DNA of 64,000 nt, from NCBI RefSeq assembly GCF_019112545.1, contig NW_025064886.1:415277-479276 (forward strand), given 5' to 3'. Position numbers and translations under genes: made by a program. The DNA is from Guyanagaster necrorhizus (lineage: Eukaryota > Basidiomycota > Agaricomycetes > Agaricales > Physalacriaceae). This document shows positions 56,795 through 64,000 of the stretch, piece by piece. How positions within the stretch are numbered: position 1 is the first letter of the stretch; every line of letters begins with the position of its first letter. The notes beneath the pieces were generated by a model, which was not told where the DNA came from, searched no databases, and saw only the letters and a program-made list of their open reading frames with translations.

Positions 56795-58902
56795 CGACGC
56801 GTGAATCGTGAATCGTAAAATCGTGCACGCTCATGGGAATCCGGCCCTTGTCAACAGGTAAGTAATATGAGCCATCATTCCCAGTAATTATTATATCATA
56901 AAGGGCCCAGATACAGCCCTTCTTCTCTTCAAATTTATTCAGCCTGAGACTAGTTCATGTCGCGGCCTTCAATCGAGCCAGTTCTTTGTGATATCCGCTT
57001 GCCGTGATGAACACAAAGCAGTTCAATTAGGGAATTGCGGTTTTCCCATCAAGGACTGCGATGGAAATGTTCATCATGTCATAACTAAATGGATTGAAGA
57101 TAATTCTACCACCCTTTGACTTACTCTATGTAACACCATCAAGATAAGTCCCGGCAGCTCCTTAACGAGAGCGGATTACTACACGCTTTTTGTATCACGT
57201 TGGCCAAAAATGCCACGAACAGGGTTCCAGGGTTTCACGGCGTAATTCTACCATTGTAGTACCAAGCTGCCCCTTCTCCCTCACATGACGTGCTCGACTG
57301 GCAGGTACAGTCTGATGAAGACCATCACTGTCAGACTAGAAGGCGAACAAGCCAGAGAAAATTCCACTGATTTTTGCCAGTTGACAGAACATCTGGTGAA
57401 GAGGTGAAAAGACCGGGTACGCGATCGGCGGCGTTGTTACATAACTCGAGCATTGTAGGCGCACGTTCTCTTTGCAGTGGACGTGCCTCCCAGGTACCTA
57501 TTACCACACGCGAGCCGACGCATATTTACTAAACGCAAAACGCAGATTTCCGAAATCTCAAAGATCTATTACATTTTCCTCGGCGGGCGCTTTTCTAAAT
57601 ATTCGCAGGCAGGCCTGTACGGTCTTTGCGGTGCGTCCCTGTTGCAGTGCAATGCTTACCCTGGAAACTTATTTCTTGTTATCACGCCATTTCGTTCGCT
57701 CAAACTCTGGGCTGCCCATGCCATATTCTGACCCGTCGGTGCGTCATGCTACTTACGAAACAGGCCGGATGGTTGGTAGTCATACTATATACTCTTCATT
57801 TATTACACCTGCTCGATTCCATTAATAGCTCAAATTTTACTTGGGGGATCTTAGCGCTAAAACGAGTTGCATGCTTTCCTCTCTCAAAGTTTAGTCGCTG
57901 ACGCAGATTTCTGGGAATAAAAAATATGCACAGAGTACCGCAAAGGATGACGGAAAGAAAACATTCATGCAAACTGAGAGGATCGCGCTCCTTGAATTCG
58001 CACTCGGAACACCTGGATGACCAGCGGTCAAGCGCCCCCCCACAGTTCTCGTGATAGGGTAGCCCGTCAGTTGCGGTAGACGAGGCCTCTTCATCACCTG
58101 TCGAAGGAGCCGTTTATGTCAAAGAATTTTTTTTACTGCAGCCAGAAAATCACACCCCCAAACACTTGTCGCAAACACTCAGTCCGACAACACTCGCTGT
58201 GACTCCAGGCGTACCTCCCAGGGTGCAGATTCTCCAAACAAAGACGGTGGAGGCGGTCGTACCATTCCGAGCTTTGCACCCGGTTACAGCCAGAATTCAC
58301 TGTGAGTCGGGTACCCTTCAGGCTCTCTTGATTTTGATTTACACTGCCTGGCATGAACATATCCTGAATGGACGTTCAACGTTCAATTGTGGACCACACC
58401 GACAATAGGACTGGGTCAATTCTCTCAGAATAGTAGTATCCATTGAGTATTCTAAGCAATAAATCTGAGCTGACGGAAGCCTGATAGAGGGTGCTACTAA
58501 TTATATTGACGGTGGTCCCATTCTACAGCGTGGAAGCCCTGCAGTTCGCGGAGGCGGTCGTCCATTCCGCTCTCGTTCCTTGTTGGTACTGTCGTCATCT
58601 TTCCTGAGGCGACAACGATACCCCGGGGCCCTGGAATTTGGACTAGTGGTGACCACGAAAATGTTTCGTCCATCTAGGAGTTGCGGGCGCCGTCTCGAGC
58701 TTCCCAGCCTTTGCTTCAGTACGATATGGTGCATGCGCGGAATCAGGGAGAAGGCATTTTCTTACCATATCCCTCGTCCGTAGTACACATACCTCGCTCT
58801 GGACTTACGATATAGAGCCAGTTCTCGTTCTTGATCTGTTCAACTCATCTGTGATAGTAATACATATGGTACAGACGATAACCTTGAGAGGGTCACAGTG
58901 AA
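56795..58902. other. 2.1-kb stretch without a supported gene
   Basis: Plus-strand frames at 57472-57901 overlap in three phases and look random. Two similar short blocks (GGAGGCGGTCG then CCATTCC) occur near 58,249 and 58,550. No mobile-element ends found. Confidence 0.4.
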
Positions 58903-60142
58903 TCAGACACCTTCGCGGTGAGACGCCCCCTTGATCCGATGGTCCCAATATCTGCTTGTAGTGTTAACACACCTGAATCATACGCAAGGATGTAGCGTAC
59001 CTCTTCCGAATTGTATCATAGATATCACGGAGCGATTTCCAAAGCTACCAGTACCTCAGAAAACATGTATCAAGTGGAGCAGAGAAAACCCACATCGATC
59101 GCTTTCCCAACACCTTCGGCACCCTGCAGTTCGTGGACATCCGCTAGCAGCTCTATGGCGGCTGGACAGGGGAGCTGGGCCTCCTTTGATGGAGGAGGGT
59201 TCTCCAGGTCCACAATATCCCCTGTAGCAGGTGGAGTATCCAGGGTGTAAGCCTCGAGGAACACTTGTACAGTCAAATAAGGCAGCTTGTTGTGATCCAG
59301 AATCCCACGGAGGTAGTTCCACGCGGACGCATTGTTAGGCACTAGAGATATACTCTGCTTGACGTATCTTGAATTTGAATTAGAACGACGATGAACATAG
59401 ACGGAGCGGAAGCGCACATCAACTCCCGCTTGATTACCCTCTCTCTATCCTTCTCACTGTCCCGTATCCCAGACTGAAACACGACGAAGAAACGGTGATG
59501 CCAGGCAGAGTTGTTCCGGACGTCCTCGTTCACCATATGGTCGACAAAGTCCAGCTCGCCGCTCCATAGGTCATCGTTGTTGAAGTAAGCCAAAAGCCAT
59601 TGTCTGTAAGACCATGTGTGGTAGTTTTTGGCATCAGCCTTGAGCGATTGGGCAATGAACTTGAGCTCTGGGTTTGGATCTCGGAGTTGGATGAGAAGAA
59701 GACGTCGGTGGTGCCAGACCTGGTATGTCTTAAGGTGCTTGACAGCAATTTCGTCCATGAGCTGCAGCTCAGTCGCAAGCGGTGAATTGAGGGCGATGAG
59801 GGTTTCATAGCGGTACTGCCTGCGAAATCTAAGACGGGGCGATCCGTAGATGATGAAACTCACCATGCAGAATAATGAGCTGGGTTCAGCCGAATGATAT
59901 GTTCCGTCAGTTCCAGTACTCGTTCACTCTTCTCTCCATCTCTAACGACGCCGCGAAAGTAGTTGGTCGCATCCTTGTCTGTTGAAGAGGTTAGGGCCAA
60001 GCGATGTCACAGTATAAAGCGACCGACATTCATCTGTGTAAAGGATCGGCGCCAATGGGTTGATGTTCTCGTACTGTTCCAAAGGCTCAACGTCCTTCCA
60101 TTCTGGCCTTGCTGAATAGAACGGTCTGTCAACGAGGCTCAT
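58903..60142 (-). CDS. ram2: farnesyltransferase / geranylgeranyltransferase-I alpha subunit
   Basis: Start at 60142 (MSLVDRPFYSARPEWKDVEP). Exons give INPLAPILYTDEYKDATNYF, then the PFTA repeats: KTYQVWHHRRLLLIQL, NYHTWSYRQWLLAYFNN, NNSAWHHRFFVVF, NNASAWNYLRGIL. These tetratricopeptide-like repeats carry the conserved Trp-His/Asn-x-Arg pattern. The last exons give LWKSLRDIYDTIRKR and YWDHRIKG, ending at 58903. The alpha subunit is shared by farnesyl- and GGTase-I enzymes that prenylate CaaX proteins such as Ras, Rho and mating pheromones. Repeat content and length fit a complete gene. Confidence 0.92.
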
Positions 60143-60285
60143 CGTATAGTGATGGTGGTCGAGTGGCAAGTCACGCCGTCCTCGTAAAGGGCTTGGATTT
60201 CAAAACAGGGACAATAAGAGTAGTGCTGGTAATACAATACATAGTAACGGGTATCAATATGTAATACATGTGTACAAAACAAAGA
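60143..60285. promoter_or_regulatory. promoter region of ram2-like gene
   Basis: 143 bp between the ATG of the prenyltransferase gene and the 3' end of the next minus-strand gene. Short, so the ram2-like promoter must be compact or run into its neighbour's 3' end. Confidence 0.4.
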
Positions 60286-60898
60286 TTAGGCGACAGTCAA
60301 TTGTGGGAATGTACACCTCTTCCCTATCCTGGCACCTTTTTCGCCGTTTGAGGTATTTTGCTCATGTGAATCTTGAAAATCCGAGAGGTATTCGGAGAAC
60401 AGCTGCGCTTCGAAAATCCGGCAGTCGAGGGAGTCGTGGACATCGTAGGATAGAACGTTGAACGGGAAAAGCGGAACATGCGCGGAGAGGAAGAGTGACA
60501 TGGCATGAGGGGGGAGGACGAGGGCCTCAATCTCTTTGTACGCAGCCGAATCAGGATCAGTTATAATTTGCAAGATGCAGAGCTAGTCGGTAAATGGCTT
60601 TGGTGCTTTACCCCGCATGAACAGCTGATATAGTCACGCACTATCATGGACATCAAGTTATCCTTACTACTGTCAGCAATCACACTTGTCGCTCGGGTTC
60701 TAACCTAGCCTTCTGGGATACTTGACGGAAGAACAACCAACATATCTCACGGACTTGAATCTTCGCAGCGCTGGGACTCGTCTCATGATCTCTTCTCGTT
60801 CCATAGATCGACCGAAAATCATCCCACAATGGAATTTTTTTAGCTGAGACTCTTCTAGTGCCAAAAGCGTCGTTGATTCTCGCCATTGTATTGGCCAT
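60286..60898 (-). CDS. small unknown fungal protein
   Basis: Start at 60898 (MANTMARINDAFGTRRVSAK). The first exon continues KIPLWDDFRSIYG and KIQVREICWLFFRQVSQKA; an intron ending CAGTAG leads to KDNLMSMI; a 57-nt intron (GTGCGT...GACTAG) leads to LQIITDPDSAAYKEIEALVL, PFNVLSYDVHDSLDCRIF and TAA at 60286. The phases agree. About 150-170 residues, no signal peptide. The overlapping minus frame 60700-61065 is probably a shadow. I do not recognise the family. It is divergent from the LPMO gene, with only ~98 bp between the starts. Confidence 0.55.
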
Positions 60899-60996
60899 TC
60901 CTCGGATACGTTCTCCGGTACAAACTTGATGGCTACCTCAGCTTGTGAGAAGTATAAATCCAGCAGTGGACGGTAAATATTGAATGCGTGCTCAAA

Positions 60997-62239
60997 ATGA
61001 TTTCCCTCAAGCTGGTGGCTCTGGCCATTGGAGCTTTCTCGCTCCTCTCTCAAACAACTGCTCACTGTGCGCTACTATCCAATCTTTTGCATCTACAGCT
61101 TGTAATGTTTCATATCTTTAGATACCTTCCCTTCCCTTGTTGTCGATGGCGTGACTACCAGCCCTTGGGTAAACGTTCGGATGACAAACAATTATAACAC
61201 CCAGGATCCTGTAAGCACGCGTATCTGTTACCGCTTGCTCAATTCGATGAATGATGTTTCCAACAGGTTACAAACGTTTCCAGTCCCGATTTGAGATGTT
61301 ACGACTCTGCGACTGGTGCAACCGCGACAACTATAACGGTTGCTGCTGACTCTGAGCTCGGGATTATGAGCGATGGTACCATGTACCATCCTGGTGTATG
61401 TTGAGTTCATCTTTTTGGATCATGAGTTTCCTGATGTCTTCGTAGGTTGTCAATGTTTACATGGCAAAAGCATCCTGTGATGTCGATTCTTTTGCCGGTG
61501 ATGGCGCAGTTTGGTTTAAGGTGAGTTAAAAGCAGTTGTTTCGTTATCTAGATCGTCAACTTTTTAACTACAAGGTCTACGAAATCCCCCCTGTAACGAA
61601 TGGAGGGACCAGTATTACATTCCCATCTCAGAGTAAGAGTCTCGATGGTCAATTTCCTTTCATTCTTCATCACATTTTTTCTACAGACCAGGCTGGTGTT
61701 TCATTCACCATCCCGAAGAACCTTCCTAGTGGACAATACTTAGGTATATTTGCTAGTGTCGTATGTTAAACGTTAAATTCTGACGGAGTCTCGGACAGTT
61801 CGGATGGAGCAGATTGCACTCCATGCTGCGGCCAACTTTGGGGGAGGTATGCCGCTTTTCATTTGTGTGTTTGCGTCCCTCAAGGCCTATCCCAGCGCAA
61901 TTCTACATTAGCTGTGGTCAAATAGAAGTTACGGGGGGAGGTACTGTATACCTTTACCTCCTGGCGGCATTTTCGATCTGCTAATGACATCATACCGTTA
62001 TCTAGGAAGTGGTACGCCTGGTCCCCTGGTCTCTATTCCAGGCGTCTACACTGGCAATGTGAGTCTTGCATTCAATGTCGTTGAATTGATTAGATACCTT
62101 TGTCCAGGAACCGGGCATTAAGATTAATATATACTCTCCAGTCCCCGCGAACTATACGCAGCCAGGCCCGGTGAGTTTGTTTCGATCGTACTCCGATGAT
62201 GTCGTACTGACGCCATTTCAGGCCGTTTGGTCAGGTTAG
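60997..62239 (+). CDS. AA9 lytic polysaccharide monooxygenase, secreted
   Basis: About ten short exons. The signal peptide is MISLKLVALAIGAFSLLSQT, cleaved so that the mature protein starts at the copper-binding His (TTA then HYTFPSLVVDG). The second histidine-brace residue is His72 of the mature chain in TMYHPGVVNVYMAK. The third marker is IALHAAANFGGAQFYISCGQ, with the His, Gln and axial Tyr of the AA9 site. The Cys pairs are LRCYDS with SCGQ, and KASCDV. It ends PANYTQPGPAVWSG, TAG at 62239, with no carbohydrate-binding module or GPI signal. AA9 enzymes cut cellulose and related glucans oxidatively using copper and an electron donor. Confidence 0.93.
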
Positions 62240-63702
62240 TGAACCAAACGTGTGTAGGAAAAGGTTTCATTTTGTCGTACGTCATGCCTGTTTCTCAGTC
62301 TGTTTCGGGGGGTACAGATATTGTGTACCTTTTGGCAAGTGCTATTGTCTATGAGCGCCCTTAATATCACATGTTGTGTTATTTCAACACGTATCTCTTT
62401 CATCCAAATTCTGAGGGTCGCCGATTCAAGTCTTCCAAGGGCCTTACATAATTTTTAAAATCCTTCCTACGACGAGTGCTCAGTGATTTTCGGCGCCGAG
62501 GCAGCTCTCAAGCAACCTGTACAAGCGTATTGTTCGGCGTATCTCAGAATGGCATACGTTTCAGACATAGCCTTTGCACTGATGCTTCGAAATACGTACA
62601 TCATGAAATCAGGCGCATCTTGAACTCCTTGAGGCGAAGCCTGGACTAGACTTGTTATACCCGCCCCTAGTGAGGCAGCCCGCTGATGGAATGCTTTATC
62701 GATCGGACCAGGATCTTGTCAAAAGCATCGGAACCTGGGGTTTTAATTTTGTCTGCATCAATCTGTCTACACTTGCTTATACACTTTCCATTGCTGCCGC
62801 GTGAAAAACCCTTGTCTAGGGTCGGTAGGCTACCAGTAGATTACAGGAAAACTTGAAAGATCAGCACCATCATTGTTGATTGATGATCGGGCGCTGCTTG
62901 CCGTCGCACCCGCGTTCAAGTCAAGTCGCATCAGCGTATATAGTATTTAAAAAAGCAGTCAATGAGCGTGAAACGACTGGGCTGGCCAATGACATGAGCT
63001 ACAAAATGTGTCATCGGAGGCACTGCAATAGGATTGAGAAGTCGGAAGCAGATGTCGAACTTCAGGTCAATAGAATCGCAATTGCTGTCACTAGCTATGA
63101 AAAAAATTGTTTATCTAGATGCCTGGACCTGGCGCAGACTAGCGTTGGGATTTAATAGAATACTCCCCAATAAACGTAAGACACGCTGATCCGTTAGCAT
63201 TCAATGTATACCATTCCAGGATTCATCGTAGTCTTGATACGAGGCTAGTAATTCATGGCCCCTTAGTAAGATGGTGATGACGATTGCATGCCCAGAGCTC
63301 CAACGCAGCTCAAAAATTAGATGACTTACGCATGATTGATATGCTACTGTCACCCGGATAGCTTTCTGCGCCGACTTCAATTTTCAACGCAATGCATATG
63401 GTTTGAGGTCAGCGGAAGTCCACGAGTTCCACATTGGCGCTGCGAATTTTTAGCCCATAGATATATATCAGTGCATCAGCCCATCAGGGTAGCCAATACT
63501 GCGGTCAAACCTCAACTCCTCCAGACATGAGCAAAGATAGCAAGCACTTCATATCAAATTACTGTACATAACTATTAATTATGTGTACACGAAACTCTTA
63601 ACAAATGGCACGGGGTTGAGGAGAGACATACCAGAAAAGTCTCCCAGGACTGTTACAGGTCAGTCTGCGCTCAGCCTCGCTACCGAATTGATCTTTTCCT
63701 GA
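62240..63702. other. 1.5-kb stretch without a supported gene
   Basis: The plus-strand frame 62880-63155 has no family pattern. No repeats or element ends found. Confidence 0.4.
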
Positions 63703-64000
63703 TTAATCCAAAGATTTGACGCAAATAGGTAGACCTGGAACACCCTCGTTGTTTACGGGAATGAGAGTTACCGCAACAGCCGCTCGAACCTCATTGTTGG
63801 GAGGGAACGAAAAGGTGAAGCTACAAAGTAACTCAGCAAGAAGTACTTGCATACTCGTTAGCCTGATCCTCGATTAGTGACCCAAAAGAATGAGTTCGAT
63901 GATGACGTACGCAAAACGCCACCTACGCAAGTACACTGTCAATGTGTTCCGGCATTGAATCCATTAGATTACTCACCCAATACATGCTCGTTGACCACCG
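63703..64000 (-). CDS. cytochrome P450, C-terminal end (gene continues beyond window)
   Basis: Three partial exons on the minus strand. The right edge gives the heme-binding loop GGQRACIG, then an intron to WRFA. A second intron (GTACGT...ATCAG) joins it to LTSMQVLLAELLCSFTF, followed by AAVAVTLIPV and the end LPICVKSLD, TAA at 63703. The pattern GxRxCIGWRFA is diagnostic. Only about 65 codons are visible. It differs from the P450 at 52.6 kb in loop and tail, so it is another family. Confidence 0.8.

Noticed and set aside
57472..57901. Three overlapping plus-strand frames as a membrane protein
   Set aside because: Three phases are open over the same AT/C-rich stretch, so none is favoured; no motif recognised.
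45062..62239. A secondary-metabolite cluster built on the P450, AKR and hydrolase genes
   Set aside because: No PKS, NRPS, terpene synthase or transporter is present and the enzymes are separated by housekeeping genes.
62880..63155. 91-codon plus-strand frame
   Set aside because: No protein-like pattern, no splice partner, no promoter sign.
1..64000. CRISPR array, viral insertion or bacterial transfer
   Set aside because: No regularly spaced repeats, no viral hallmark genes, and genes have the introns of the host.

Overview
This window looks like a piece of the nuclear genome of a mushroom-forming basidiomycete (Agaricomycetes). Genes lie on both strands and most are broken by many introns of about 45-60 nt with GT..AG ends, so a protein must usually be read by joining short exons in different frames. 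The families point the same way: an SH3-PX-BAR sorting nexin, a basidiomycete arrestin-like protein, an F-box protein, cytochrome P450s, an AA9 lytic polysaccharide monooxygenase (LPMO) and several proteins that look fungal but have no name I can give. Exon limits below were worked out by eye from splice sites and reading frame. Treat them as models.

Layout. 1-3060: 3' end of a large UNC80-like gene. 3.8-8.8 kb: an RRM protein and a divergent RAD51C-like recombinase paralog sharing a 113-bp promoter, then an alpha/beta hydrolase. 10.5-22.6 kb: sorting nexin, an acidic unknown, an arrestin-like protein, a putative mitochondrial unknown, an aldo-keto reductase and a short unknown. 23.0-32.7 kb is the accessory-looking part: two inverted intron-containing tRNA-His genes about 9.6 kb apart, several weak small genes, and between the tRNAs two small secreted peptide precursors that share a cysteine-bracketed C-terminus. 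33-38.9 kb: an unknown charged protein, an intact unknown gene with a decayed tandem copy beside it, and another unknown. 39.1-42.9 kb: Yra1/ALY mRNA export factor (with a 653-nt intron), RNA polymerase III subunit Rpc31 and a GPI-type CFEM protein. 42.9-45.0 kb is almost empty. 45.0-56.8 kb: TDP2-like phosphodiesterase, Rud3-like golgin, F-box protein, P450, and a protein tyrosine phosphatase whose start overlaps head-to-head with an NR2C2AP-like gene. 58.9-64 kb: farnesyl/geranylgeranyl transferase alpha subunit, a small unknown, the AA9 LPMO and the 3' end of a second P450.

How they fit together. Most named genes are ordinary housekeeping functions: mRNA export, Pol III transcription, prenylation, Golgi tethering, endocytic sorting and DNA repair. 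The AA9 LPMO, P450s, CFEM protein and secreted peptides form an outward-facing set that fits a plant-biomass-degrading or plant-associated fungus, but they are scattered and do not form a recognisable biosynthetic cluster. The observation I rate highest is the peptide-precursor pair at 27,994-28,277 (+) and 31,378-31,686 (-).
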